A stretch of 64,000 nucleotides of DNA. Source: Candolleomyces eurysporus (Eukaryota; Basidiomycota; Agaricomycetes; Agaricales; Psathyrellaceae). The notes below the pieces were generated by a model. The model saw nothing but the letters and a program-made list of their open reading frames with translations, ran no database searches and was not told where the DNA came from. The position numbers were made by a program, and so were the translations under genes. The DNA lies in assembly GCA_027579435.1 (NCBI GenBank), contig JANBPK010000826.1:1-64000 (forward strand). Direction: 5' to 3'. Of this stretch, positions 32,374-44,192 are shown piece after piece; positions within the stretch are counted from its first letter, which is position 1; each line of letters opens with the position of its first letter.

Positions 32374-35300
32374 TCAGGTCGAGACCCGAGGCTCTTGCGC
32401 GAGCGAAGCGGCATGAGGAAAGTGCTGCGTCAGTAATGTTACAATGTCCCGTTTGGTCACCATCCCTGTCAGTTTCCCCGCATATGTGAACATGATTTGG
32501 CGTGGATTCTATCAAAGGTGCAGGCACGATCGCGAGATAGCGAAGGTACAAAGAAAGAAAGAGGTGAACAAAGAGATACGGCGAAACAGGGAGAGAAGAA
32601 CAAAGAGAAGAACAGTGCGTTAGGAAGCGAAGCTGCCGGATATTAAAGAGTGTCTCAAGTACTCACCAATTTTTGGAACATACTGACAAGCATCTCTTGC
32701 GAGACGTCCTTGCGCAGTTGTATCACAGCCTGTTCCAGCGTCGACGACATGTCGACCCGATTTGATGCTGAAACGAGCATATAGTTTTTCGAAAAGGTGC
32801 AGATCTTGTTTTCCAAACCAAACGTGCCCTCGGTAAAATGGATTTCATCTACAAACAAAGCAAAAGGAAGCAATTCTTAGCTCTCTTCATCCAAATAAGG
32901 AAAAAGAGACCGCGAACATACCGATAGCAAGCTGCAGTTCATCCCTCGTAGAATACCCGACATATTCTCCATGCTTATCGATGACTGGAAAGCCNTGATA
33001 ATCATGCTTACGGAGAATCTGCAAGAGTTCTTTGACTGTCGTAACACCGTCCGTTACAACCACCAGATCGGACACAGNGCGCATAACNTGTGCTGCTGTT
33101 TCCCCTTTGTCCCGATAGTGCACGGGCGGAAGCCACGGGTATCGCCTCATAGCAATCCAAACGGCGTAGATNCCGTCCTTTCCTAGAGCGTCACCAACCC
33201 ACTTGGATGTCATAACACAGATCATGATAGGTAAGACGTGAGATAGGGCTCCAGTCAGCTGTTGTGTTTGAGAAGGGAAAGGTAAGTGGAAATGATCCTT
33301 CNTTGGTGGNNGGAGGAACACACCTCGAATAGGATTACAACGAGAGATACTGTGAAATGCGTACGTGGTGTGTCCATCAGCTTGGAGCCACNGAATGATG
33401 AAGAAGAGGGGTACGAACTGGTCATCCGGGTCACCCCACCTAACATCGCGGCAGCACCGATGACTGCATAGAACCCGGGGGAAATGCATCGGACNGATGG
33501 ATCAGGAGGACANGACAGGAAGAACCAGGCTGTTGGATATGAACGATATAAGCTTTGCCTATGTTCAAGTGGAAGTTAGTATGACCGTCTCGGAAGTACG
33601 ACGGGAACGTACATGATCAAACCCACCGCTCGGCCGAGGCATGCGCCGATAGCTATGGTCGGAAGGAATATACCTGCTGGAACCTGCCCTTCTTCGGTGA
33701 GATAGCTACCTGGAGTTGGAACACACGACTACAGACCATCATGCCAAACGTCCATGCCGTCAAAACTATTTTCATCATCGCAGTCAAGATGAGCAGGAAG
33801 ACGTTCTCTTTGGTAGCGTTTGGACTANCATGAAAGGGTCAGACGCAGTCCATGATGAGAAATGCCTTCCTTACTTGCATAAGCCATGATAGTCNGTTTT
33901 CGTGGGATCACATTCTTGGAAAAGGTTCGCAACCAGTTCCGAAGATTGTACCCTTCGACACAANACACAATGAGGGACGACGTGGCATGGAGTGGGATAC
34001 ACGAGCCATACCTTCCGAATACGACCTAGGATGGAAAGATAACATGTAAACCCTGGGATGAATGAGACAGAGTTAGCAACTTACGAGATAGCTCAAAGCA
34101 GCAGTAATTGCACTTGCGCACACGACTTCTAAGATCGGCCAGTCGCCAACGATGCTCTGGCGCCGATAAATGGCTATTTCAACATTGAGACGGATGAGGA
34201 ATGAACCTAGCACACCCTACGGAACCGTTAGAGAGTCATGAAAAATTGGAAATAAACTTTCCTGACCCCGATGACGCCCAGAGAAATCCATGGGATCTAC
34301 ATCGTCCGGTTAGCTTCAACGAACAAACAAGCATCGAAGGGGGTAATACCAGTTCAAAGGCCCGCCATTGGTCACTGAGCGCAGTAACCTTCGAGATGTC
34401 AGTGGGAAGGTCCAATAATAGTTTGATCATTTNCCTACCTGGAACAGCACGAGTTTGGCAGTGCCAAAAGGATTGACCCACTGAAGAGCCACGGCGGCGA
34501 TAGCAGAAGCAACGAAACCACGCCACATGACATCTGTTTCGCTGGCAAAGGCATCGAGTTCTGTGTGATGAAGCAAGAAGAAGATATCAGGAATTGTTGG
34601 NAGTATTCAAAGAGCCAAACTTAGACGCACCCTCGAGGCCGAACAGAACACCCCCCAGTGGGCTACCGAATGCAACCGAAACACCTGCGGCTGCGGCTGC
34701 AGCCAAAACGCGTCGCTTTGAAGCTTCAAGGTTTGGGGTAAGGCAAAGATGGACCTATCGATTGGACAAATAACATACCTTCATTGTGGCGGAATTGTTC
34801 AAACATCCGCGAAAACAGATACGCCATGCAGCATGCTACATGAACGAGGGGACCCTGTGGAGTAGATCTTAGATAGCATAAACGTTTAACACGGCGTGGG
34901 GTTTTACCTCTTTGCCCAATGAAAGGCCTGATGCNACNGAGAGCGCCAGGCCCAGGGCTTTTATGAGCAAGGTCCATGGACTGAGGAAAGCGTCGAAGAC
35001 ATATCCACCCAAAATCTGTCACAGNGAAGATTAAACCANGAGCAAAGAGCGGGAAGGATTGGACTCACGGCCTTGATTTCGGGAACTTATGAAGGTGTGC
35101 TTAGCGATCAAANATAACACAACAAAAATAGACGCCCTTACTTCCTGTGTGGAAAGCGCTGAAAGAAGTTTAGGTATGANGGTAGAACCATGAGAAGTGA
35201 CTTACTATGGTGCATAGGTCTCCACTAGTAAAGCAGAGGTCCCCGCAAACGCAACCTGCAGGCTNTGAGATCCAGTTAGAGATCGAAACAAAGGACCACT

Positions 35301-35899
35301 GACCGCCAAAGAGATGTAAACGAAAGCCTGCAAGAACGATGAAGCAAACATGGACCGAATATGAAAATATTGGCTCCAGGTTTGCCATTCAGTGCACACT
35401 TCTCCCGCTATACATATGCACTATCAGCGCATGCCAATGCAGTCGATATTGAGGATGCTCACGATCGAGTCCCGAACAACAGGCCACCGAGTTGTAGAAG
35501 AACCCGTAAGCACAGCGTCCTTCACGTATATCGCCCAGCCTGTTCAATATTAGAAGGTGTTACAGATCTGAGGGGGTCAAGTCGCACCATTTAACCANCA
35601 CATCTAGCCACGCTCCCGCCAAACCGATCCCGATTCCAGTACCAATTACCACAACCCACATCCGCACTGAGTCGAGCGCAGGAAGCAGCGCGCCGCGCAC
35701 GCCTGCTTGGGAATGAAGTTCATGATTTCGNTGTCNTTCGGCTGCCTCTTCTTGGAGCCAGTCTATGGAGCTTCCATCAGGGTATTTCTTGCCGGGTTCC
35801 GTCGCAGTGAATAGTTGTCCGCCCCCCCGTAAGTTCATATTCCAGTACGTCGTTGTAGTTGCCGTTCGCACGAGCTGCGCGATGAGAGGCTACAGGCAT
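32374..35899 (-). CDS. CLC-type voltage-gated chloride channel/transporter with CBS domains
   Basis: Many short exons on the minus strand. In order: [14 protein letters not shown] and [16 protein letters not shown] before the first helix; [12 protein letters not shown], split by an intron from [17 protein letters not shown], forms the GKEGP selectivity/gating motif with its glutamate; [17 protein letters not shown] sequence near 34650; then two CBS domains ([40 protein letters not shown]) and the end [18 protein letters not shown]. Fungal CLCs act in Golgi/vacuole membranes in chloride and copper/iron homeostasis. N's are frequent. A run of seven G's near 35824 breaks the frame between LEYELT and [10 protein letters not shown], so the N-terminus and start are provisional. 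Confidence 0.8.
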
Positions 35900-36217
35900 T
35901 TCAGATTTGCATATGCGTGNTGAGCTTGTCGCTCGAGAGTTGGAGCTGGTGCTCTAGGATAGTGTAGAATAGCGAGAGGCAATGAACCCTGGATGGGCTC
36001 GTCACTGTCGGTAGCAGTGCTGAGCCCATCAATCAATGTTTGGCTTGAGGGCCCTTAGCAAACATGAGAACGCCAAGCCTGGCATTCTCCCATACTTNNN
36101 NNNGCACNGTGNTGACCGTTGCGCTGAGTGTCGACGACGAGCTCAATGTCGCAGCGACACGTAACGCCAGCACCNATTCAAAATGNAAAGCAAAAAGATG
36201 ATGAAGAGACCAAATCC
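35900..36217. promoter_or_regulatory. Divergent region chloride channel / MED4
   Basis: About 320 bp with an N-run at 36098-36103. The 5' end of the channel gene may extend into it (a minus-strand frame beginning near 36030). No other gene. Confidence 0.35.
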
Positions 36218-37006
36218 ATGTCCACGATCCTGTTGGCTCCCTTGAACGATCTACAGTCTCTCGCCCATACATTATTCTTGTCTTTATCACCTCCTCCGAC
36301 AAAACCGCCTCCACCTCCACCACTATCGGCGTTCCTCGATTGTGATAGAGCNTTAGCGGCTGCAGTGAACCTCGCACATGTTCACCAGATAAAGCAGCGG
36401 AAGATCGAATCGCTTGAACAAGAATTGTACGATCTAGAAGAACGGTGGAGGGAGATTTGTCGGGAGCTGGACACTGGGACCAAGGAGTTGGAAGACATCA
36501 TTGAAGAGGGAGAAGAGAGGATCAAGGCAATTGAGGCAGCAAAGAAAGGTGCGCTCTACTATAAAACTGCTACTGTCGCTAGATGCNCATTCTGCTCCAG
36601 GTGCTATACCATACCCTGAGCTCTTGAACTATGCTCAAGGNCTCAGCTCGTTCACATCTGCACCTCCCAATATGCCGGACCTCAATCAGCCAGGAGGCCA
36701 GATTCTCGGTCCAGTTCCAGTGTTCTTCCCTCCGTTCCCCAACGAAGAGCAGATGCGCCGTGGGCGACTCAATGCTGAAGCCCCGCTGGGCAATCTTGGC
36801 GAAACGCATTCGGTGAAGAAACGTAGGCGTCTATCTGCTTCTTGGCTCGATCCCGGCGTTTATGCTTCCTTCTTTTCACAGCACCCACACCCTCNCCAGT
36901 GGCCGAAACACAACTCGCGCCTGGGGCGAATCCCTACCGGCATGAAATCAGAGCACCTCAACCCACATTCTTCGACTTGGATTTGGACCTTAACCCCGAT
37001 TTATGA
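36218..37006 (+). CDS. MED4: Mediator complex subunit 4
   Basis: Exons 36218-36548, 36601-36822 and 36882-37006 give 225 residues. The N-terminal half is coiled coil (KIESLEQELYDLEERWREIC, then ELEDIIEEGEERIKAIEAAK). It is followed by the MED4 signature IPYPELLNYAQ, then FTSAPPNMPDLN and FPNEEQMRRGRLN. The end FFDLDLDLNPDL is also typical in fungi. MED4 is a core middle-module subunit linking activators to RNA polymerase II. The gene is intact except for N's inside codons. It lies back to back with the chloride channel and converges on the phosphatase. Confidence 0.9.
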
Positions 37007-37094
37007 AGCGAACCTAATACCCTACACAAAAGACGGAGAGACTATGCNTACAAGAAGAATCCACATTTCTTTTCGGACGAACACGATNCCAGGA

Positions 37095-37802
37095 CTATGA
37101 ACTTCCTCCTGCTGCGACCGTCACCTCTTCCGTCGTCGCTCTCTTAGTCGCCGCTCTCTCCGGAAATAAATTTCGTATCCTGCTAGCGATGTCTTTGCTG
37201 ACCGCCTTCGGCTTTGNCTTCTTCATATACGGTCTCGAGAACGTCGCCAGCTGGAGTCTGAATCCACTGTTCGGACAGACGATATCCCGTTTAGCTTGGA
37301 CGAATTCGATAGCTTCAAGNGCGTCCAGCTGCATTGTCACNATGATATAGGCACAGACAATGGTTGCGCTGCGGCTGATGCCTTGTTGACAATGCACCTA
37401 GAANGAATGNGCGGTCATTTCAGNTTGAANAACTTAGAATACAAAGCATTCNATCCTTACCAGTACTTTGTTTGTCTCGTTCTCCGCCAATGCATCCGNA
37501 ATGAACTTGTTAGTCTCTTCAAAATNNGTCAAGATATTGGCATCGGATCGGTCTGCAATGAAGACTTGCAAACGGCGTTGGATTGGGATGCGGTCTGGGA
37601 GTGCGGGTCGGTGTTCAATGACTGAGATAACATGCGTTATTCCTAATGTTTCCATCTCGTTCTCGTCGCAGGCCGTCCATAGGTCTGAAAGGTACAGTCG
37701 AGGAGTGATTTGGCTTGCGCTGCGTGCCCACAGCCTCCCAGAAGACCCTCTGGCCTTCATGATGGCAGCGAGAAAGGGCGACGCCGACAAGTAGGATGAC
37801 AT
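37095..37802 (-). CDS. Dual-specificity protein phosphatase
   Basis: Two exons, 37802-37461 (or start at 37760) and 37397-37095, give 214 or 200 residues. The catalytic loop VHCQQGISRSATIVCAYI contains the HCxxGxSR(S) P-loop, immediately after the intron. Upstream QITPRLYLSDLWTA and LGITHVISVIEHRP are the usual start of a DUSP fold; the general-acid Asp is probably in FIADRSDAN. The later Met (MKARGSSGRLW) may be the true start. Substrates cannot be told. Several N's fall in exon 1. Confidence 0.85.
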
Positions 37803-38381
37803 TGTGGTAGAAATGCAAAGACAGTAGGAGACTCACACAGCTCACAGCATCCTGTCATTCGGTTCACCCTATATAATGGACCGGGGAATCCGGCAGCTGT
37901 GCAGTGCGCTGACTCTATCAGTGATGGGCCCAGGAGTTGGGCGCTAAATTAACTCTTTCTCCAACCCTCAAGTGGGGGGTTAACCTGTCAATTAGCCTCT
38001 GTAGAGCCCTTACGCAACACCAACTGGTGCGGTCTTGCCCCTGTGCGCGAACGGCGGCCAGNTATGAGCAATGTCTGGAGGTATCTAGAATTGTTCATAC
38101 AGGCCTTTGTCTTGGCTCTCGCGTGGTGAGCATGGCAGAAATCACTCATCNNNNCNNNGTGTCTTCTGACCATCCCATGCAGCACAGGATGGTATATCGC
38201 TACTCTTCACGTTGGNTGTACGTCACTGTGACCCGCTGCACCCGCAGAAGCTTNNNGACATTGACGTACTGACGGCCCTTTCTCAGTCGGATGGTTCATT
38301 CGCCTTCACAAGGAACGACTNACCGGAAGTTCGTCACATTCTCTGATGGTCTGACCTGACAAGGCTAAGNCGGTGTCCTAG
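37803..38381. other. Intergenic, 5' ends of phosphatase and DHHC genes
   Basis: About 580 bp with N-runs near 38151-38158 and 38254-38256. The first exon of the DHHC gene is probably inside it but I could not fix its start codon. Confidence 0.3.
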
Positions 38382-39470
38382 GTTTATACATCGGGGTCAC
38401 GAGCACTCTGATATCTATATCTGTTGCTCTCTATCTATACCTCTGCTCAAAACGAGATACCCACTCCGTCTCCGTATACCCTATACCTGACAAGGCCGTT
38501 CTAACAGAACCCTATCCTTGTTACACAACAGACGGCGACTTTCGAGTATGTAACAGGGACTTNTGCAAGTCCACCTGGGCCCCGCCTCGCTCGCACCATT
38601 GCTCAACGTGTGGCGTCTGTCGGCTCGAATTCGATCACCACTGTCCATGGGTACGTACTTTCTTCAAACATACGAAAGTCCCTCAAAAGTCCCGCACTGC
38701 CTTTCATTCATTCATTCGCTCATTCATTCTGCATGAAACTCCCTTCATTGTTCTTCAATTTACTTGTATATGGCAGGTCGGAAACTGCGTCACCCTCCCG
38801 CGACTCAAGGCTTTCCTACTTCTCCTAGTCGTCTTCCCTCTCGCATTCTTCGTGGCAGTCGCTCCGATTAGGCATGTCCTACTATCCCATGTCTACCAAG
38901 CCCTTCGCGAATCCCAGAACGACACCATGACAAAACGCTATTGGTGGGATTGGCCTGGTTCGTGGGTTGTCATCGGCGGACCTCCAGGACGGTGGATCGT
39001 TGGCACCATTCTCGGGTTCTGGTTGATTGGGAATGAGCGTCAACCAGATGCACCTAGCTATCCAGGGCAGCTGATAGAAGAGCCTCACTTTAGAGTGGTA
39101 GTTATCGCCTTCCTCTCGAGCGCGATCGCGGTTTTCTCTATGGTGAGCGCTTTTTGCGAAGATCGTCTTGGCCGTCGTAATTGACGCATTTCGGGTCCAT
39201 GTTGCTTTACAGGGCCTCGCACTGTTCACCGTGCGTATGATTCTGCGAGGCTGTACGACGTTCGAGTCGCTGGGGAAGAAGAGAACCAACTTGGTGTGTA
39301 TACCAACTCAGTCGGCTTCCGTGACAGGGTTAGGCGATGGTGGCCCTACCTCTCAAGACCGTCTTGCCGTCTTTGCTCCAGAAGCAAAAGAACGACTGTA
39401 CGACTTGGGATGGCGAGCAAATTTCAAGAAGTTCAGACAGCAACCGCTCTTCCCCAACCCGACTCCGTAG
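38382..39470 (+). CDS. DHHC-type palmitoyltransferase (5' end not resolved)
   Basis: Exons end at 38650, then 38777-39142 and 39213-39470. The cysteine-rich domain reads CKSTWAPPRSHHCSTCGVCR, then LEFDHHCPW, split by an intron before VGNCV; DHHC is the catalytic motif that carries the palmitoyl group. Membrane segments flank it (ISISVALYLYL before; FLLLLVVFPLAFFVAV and VVVIAFLSSAIAVFSM after). The TTxE motif is present as TTFESL. Near the end, APEAKERLYDLGWRANFKKF is typical of fungal members. It acts in S-acylation of membrane proteins; the compartment is unknown. The C-terminus may extend past 39470 if another intron is used. Confidence 0.82.
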
Positions 39471-39745
39471 GTTCCATCGTTGATTCAGCTACGCCTGATT
39501 CTGAAGTACCCTCAAACAGACAGCATTTTGAGTGGCCAAAACTCAACCCAAATATGGTGCGAAGGATGCGGTCGAACATTACCGTGAAAGACTAATTCAT
39601 CCCTGAAGTCAAGGAGGGACAGTAATCCTTAGTCAAAGAACGTTTGGTCACCTAAATAAAATGGAATTTAGGGCGTTTCCGACGGGATATGGGAGGTGTG
39701 CCGTTATAAACGAGTGATATGCATTGGAATGTAGATAGCAAACAT

Positions 39746-40470
39746 CTATGAATCTTCGGTGGTCTCTTTGGGTTTGACGCCGTACTTGGCAGGGTCTGTT
39801 CCGTGGTGGTTGTGGTTCACGATGTTGAACCTGCAATAATTCAATCACTGGCTGGACTAGCATAATGAGTGCATGCACGTACATGGGGAGAGCAGCTGCA
39901 GAGGATATATTCAATTTAGTTGAAATTCAAGAGCAATAAAGTGTGTACGCACAGAATTTGAGCTGGGAGAAGGTGGAGTTGGCCGCGGCAGCATGTTGTA
40001 CCCACTCCGGTTGCTGCGACGTTCCATATAAAGGTTTGCCTTCGGATGCGCGTTGGCTCAGCTCCTTGAAGTCCAACTCTTCCTCTCGCTTGTTCTCAGA
40101 CCATCCCCAGAAACGAGCTGTATACATGGGTCAGAGAACGGCAAAAAATAGGAAAGGAACTTGGGTGCGCACCGCTTGACCGCTGGTAAGCCAACATGAA
40201 ACCGCCAATGAATCCCAAGAACCCTCCGAGTCTGACCGGGGTCTTCAGAGACACTTTGGTGGGGTCTGCCATTTCTGAAAAGAATATTAGCCACTACGGC
40301 ACCTCTACATCACAAGAAAGCATACCCCAGAGGTGCAACACTGCTGGAACGCCGGCCGTGGCACCAGCCCATACAGCGTAGTCTGAGGGCCGCATGTACC
40401 GCACNACGCGGGAGGCATGTGGGTCTGCGTCGATACGGGGGTAGGGAGTCTCAACCTCCTTGATAGGCAT
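39746..40470 (-). CDS. NUXM: NADH:ubiquinone oxidoreductase 21-kDa subunit (complex I, NUXM)
   Basis: Five exons, 40470-40326, 40274-40173, 40117-39953, 39895-39883 and 39830-39746, give 169 residues. The start PIKEVETPYPRIDADPHASR, then RPSDYAVWAGATAG, GGFLGFIGGFMLAYQRS, ARFWGWSENKREEELD and FNIVNHNHHGTDPAKYGVK match the fungal 21-kDa complex I subunit in order. It is an accessory subunit of the mitochondrial inner-membrane complex, with one membrane helix. The fourth exon has only 13 bases. One N lies in exon 1. Confidence 0.88.
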
Positions 40471-41024
40471 TGTGTGGTCGTTGTCGAGAAAGAGCTGGTC
40501 GCGGGTGTTGACGATGTCGAGCCGGGTAAGTCACGTGCCGGGATACGCCTGCCCTGAAGCAAAAGTTTGTGACCAGCGTGCACTGGTTGCTGGATTGTGG
40601 CTCATCAATTGTGCTCAAGCTCGTGGCTGGGTCGCCTTGTTCTTTGACCTCCACCATCNCAAACGCCTCCGCCCTCCNCAAGGCTCCAATGAGCGCCGCG
40701 CGACGCAGCGACAACCGGGGGCAGGCCCGCAAGGCGACCTCGTCGCCCTATGCTAGGCCGTCCCAGAACTCGGTAAATAGCATTCAACACGTTCTGGTTC
40801 ATCACTTCTAATACGAGATTTTATCTATAGGGGTGGAGAAGATTCATCGTCAATCCAATTACACGTCTCTTCGGACACTCATCAGAGGTTGAAGAGCAAA
40901 GGTTTCGCGGGCAACAGGTTTGCACGTCTTTGTCGCGCACGTCGGCCTCTTCTAACGCCCTCACCAACAGCTGCAGCGATCCTCATCGCCGGAGGATGCT
41001 TCCGCCTACTCCGGAGGCACCCTC
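40471..41024. promoter_or_regulatory. Divergent region, complex I subunit / zinc-finger gene
   Basis: About 550 bp between opposed start codons. Open frames here overlap each other in both directions and show no motif, so I treat it as leader and promoter sequence. Confidence 0.35.
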
Positions 41025-43600
41025 ATGTCAATACCCGATACCTCGAGTGAGGCTGATATACCCGAACCTCCCCGGTCACCGTCCAAAACAGTCTCGCCAA
41101 AACGTCGCCCACCGTCCGAAGGCCCAACCACCAGTGCAACACTGGAAAGCGTCATCGACTTCTTGCACGATGTTCCCGGAACAGCCCTCAAACCCGCCGA
41201 AGCGAAAAGGCTTGTACAGTTGATTCAGAAATGCATCAAGGGGGAAAGACATGCCTCCGAGTGGTTGTTGCGCCACGTCGGACAAGTTCTCGACGCTGTT
41301 AACGTTGCAGGGTTGATTTCAATATTGCAAGAACAGATTCATCGTACGTCGTCTGAACTACGCCTTTGGTTCCAAACTGACATTCTCGTAGCTCCCAAAC
41401 CAGAGCCGTTCAGATTCCAAAGTGCACCACCACCACCAAGTCGCGAGGCATCCCCGGCTACAACGTCAACGCCTGCGGCGACTCCCCGAAGAACTCTCAA
41501 ACGTAACCCTAATGGACCATATCGCTGGGAAGGTGCCGGCAGCGCAAAGGCGACACGACGCAACCGTTATGCATCGCCTGCTTTCGGCACGCCTCAGTTA
41601 ACCCCGGAGAAATCTAAAACTGACGGCGACAAGAAACGGAGAAAGGTTGACGAAGAGGCGTCTTCCAATGAGTCTTCTTCTACGTCAAAACATTCTTTCC
41701 CTGCATCGACTCCCCAAACACCAACTCCTCGTACCAATGGTCCGACCGCACCCAAAATCACCATCCCAGCCTCACCTTCCAAACTGAAAGCGCCAGCTCT
41801 TCTGAAACCGACCACGCCTTCTCAACCTTCCCCCCTCCGCCAGGCTTGGTCAACGAGTCCCTCAAGTTCCCAGGAAGACCTTACGAAGATTGACCAAGTA
41901 CAACCGAGTCCACCCAAGCAGAGCTCAGCGGCCAGCTTCATGTCCAGTATCATTCAGGAGGTCACCCCTCCGAAGAAGCCCGATCTTAGCAACCCTTACC
42001 AAACTGCCAGCCCTCTTGCTAAAGTTGCACCTCCGCGTCGGTCGGCAAGACGGACCAGGGCAACTGGACGGCCTACTACTCCGGAGAAGGAGAAGGAGGA
42101 AAAGGTCGCGGAGGAGAAACCGAAGGATCTGCCTGCGCAGGCTATCATTGAGGCGACGCTTCCCAAGGTACGAAACCATTTATGTTTCTTGAATGGGTAT
42201 GACTGAACTCTTTCACAGGGTAGCAAGCGCTCTCGCCCTCCGGTCAATCTGGAGAAATCAAAATCACCTGAAGCATCCGTCAATGGATCTGCATCGACCT
42301 CAAATGGAACCGGAGACGATGAAGACGAGGTGGATAGATCACACAAGAAGGCCAAGAGTGTTAATGGCTTCCTCTCTCCGTTTGGCTCGTCTTCCACGTC
42401 GTTTGCGCCTCCGGAGAAGAAAGATGAAGAGCCCAAAGCTGCCCAATCAAGCAACCAAGGTTCCGTCCTCGGTGCGAGCCCAGCAGCACCTTCTGCATTG
42501 ACGACCAACGGTCTCCCATCATTCAACCCTCCGAAATCTGCAACTGCACCCTCGCGCCCCAGCAAACTGAGGTTCAGCTATCAGCCAGATCCAAACTCTG
42601 GACCTTCGTCACCAGAAACGAAAAATATGGATACGGATACAGAACCCAGCGCGCCTCCGCCCCCAACCATCTCCTCCACTTTCTCCAACCTGCCATCCGC
42701 ACCTACCACTTCTTCNAGTCTCCTCAGTCGACTATCATCAGTACCTGAAACAAATACCAAGGAGGACTCGAAGATGGATGATTCAGAGGATACCTCTGCG
42801 AAATCAGCTACCCCGAGCGTCGATCCTAAAACACGGGTTCTGAAGATGGCCGAAAGCTCGCTGCCCACGTTCACTTTCACAGTCTCGCACAAGACGGATG
42901 GTGTCGCGCTTTCAAAACAGCGGGAAGCAGCCAAGTCGAAGCCTGCCAATGTGTTGCCGACTTTTGATTTCAGTCGCACCGCTTTGAGCACGAGCGTGAT
43001 GGCTTCCGGCTCTGGTTCGAGCTCAAGCTCTGCTGCAGCACCGGCGAAAGGAGGCTTTAACTGGGCCGCGGCTGGGCTGAAACCTCCCACTGCAGCAGGG
43101 TCGAGTTGGACGTGTTCTCTGTGCATGTTGACGAACCCTGCGAGTGCGACGGAGAAGTGCACTATCTGTGACGCACCTGCGCCTGGCAAGGCAGCGGCTT
43201 CCTCCGCTTCTACCACTCCTTCGACGTTGAGCTCGAATGCTGCTGCTGCCCCTGCAGCACCGAAAGGCAGTTTCAACTGGGCCGCTACTAGTTTGAAGCC
43301 AACATCTGGGTCAGGGTGGACGTGTGGGCTGTGTGGGTTGAGTAATCCGNTTAGTGCGACGGAGAAGTGTACTATCTGTGATGCTCCGGCTCCCACAGNC
43401 TGCAGGGNTCTTCCAGCAGTACCACTTCTTCTACTGCGGCACCGCCACCGAAAGGTGGTTTCGACTGGGCTGCGACTGGGTTGAAACCGCCGAGTGCAGC
43501 AGCGGGTGGCAGTTCGAATTGGATGTGTGGGCTATGTGGGTTGAGTAATCCAGCGAGTGCGACGAGCAAGTGTACGGTTTGTGAGGAACCGCGGCGGTAG
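41025..43600 (+). CDS. Nucleoporin-like protein with tandem RanBP2-type zinc fingers
   Basis: Exons 41025-41343, 41392-42167 and 42219-43600, about 825 codons. The protein has an ordered N-terminal part (ESVIDFLHDVPGTALKPAEA), then a long Ser/Pro/Thr-rich region with RWEGAGSA and FLSPFGSSS-type segments. At the C-terminus three modules repeat: GGFNWAAAGLKPP followed by WTCSLCMLTNPASATEKC and TIC; GSFNWAATSLKP with WTCGLCGLSNP; GGFDWAATGLKPP with WMCGLCGLSNPASATSKC. The W-x-C-x2-C-x10-C-x2-C pattern is the RanBP2/Nup153 finger, which binds Ran-GDP or RNA. Nup153-like identity is inferred. N's at 43399 and 43408 disturb the frame before the third finger. The 48-bp first intron is a multiple of three and could be retained. 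Confidence 0.75.
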
Positions 43601-44192
43601 CATGGCAATCTCCCTATGGTTTTTGTGCGTCGTGACCTCCTCTTCCCCTCCCCCCCTCTGAGCTTGCGTTTGTGATTGACGTTGTCTGTCATTCCGCTAT
43701 TGTACGGTACTACGTCCATGTATACATATTCATCCGTACTCTATCCGTCCAGTTACCCCCATCCCATTATACAGCTTGTCGTTTGTTATTCCCTACCAAT
43801 TATTGCTCTTCTTTCGGTCAGCTGTGCACTTGTTTCTCTTGCTTTGTCTTTCTCCTTCAAGCATCCCCTTTCGTCCCTCCGTCGAAATATCGCATTTGTT
43901 GTGCTTTTTTTTTTGTCCTGTCTCGTCGACTTGAGTAACGTACTTGTATAATTCCCTCTTCGTACGATAGTGAGTTGAGGCTACCATCTGCCTGAATGAA
44001 GGATTTGCATGTGAGCGCCCCTAAGTCCACTATTGTGTGTAGATAGTCTCTTCAGCTGCGATCAACGCCTACTTTCTCCTCCTAGTCCTTATTCCTTGAA
44101 AGTAAAGGTTAGCGGAAGCCTGGCGTTGTCGATAAAGTTTCCATTGAATGAACAAAATTACAAGTTGGAAGAGATCGGGGGTCTGGTCATAA
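43601..44192. other. Convergent 3' region, zinc-finger gene / NLR copy D
   Basis: Pyrimidine-rich 3' flank of the zinc-finger gene, then the 3' flank of NLR D. This flank does not resemble those of copies E-G. No gene. Confidence 0.4.

Noticed and set aside
42581..43396. 271-codon minus-strand ORF opposite the zinc-finger gene
   Set aside because: It is the antisense of a clearly coding, finger-containing exon; low-complexity composition explains the open frame.
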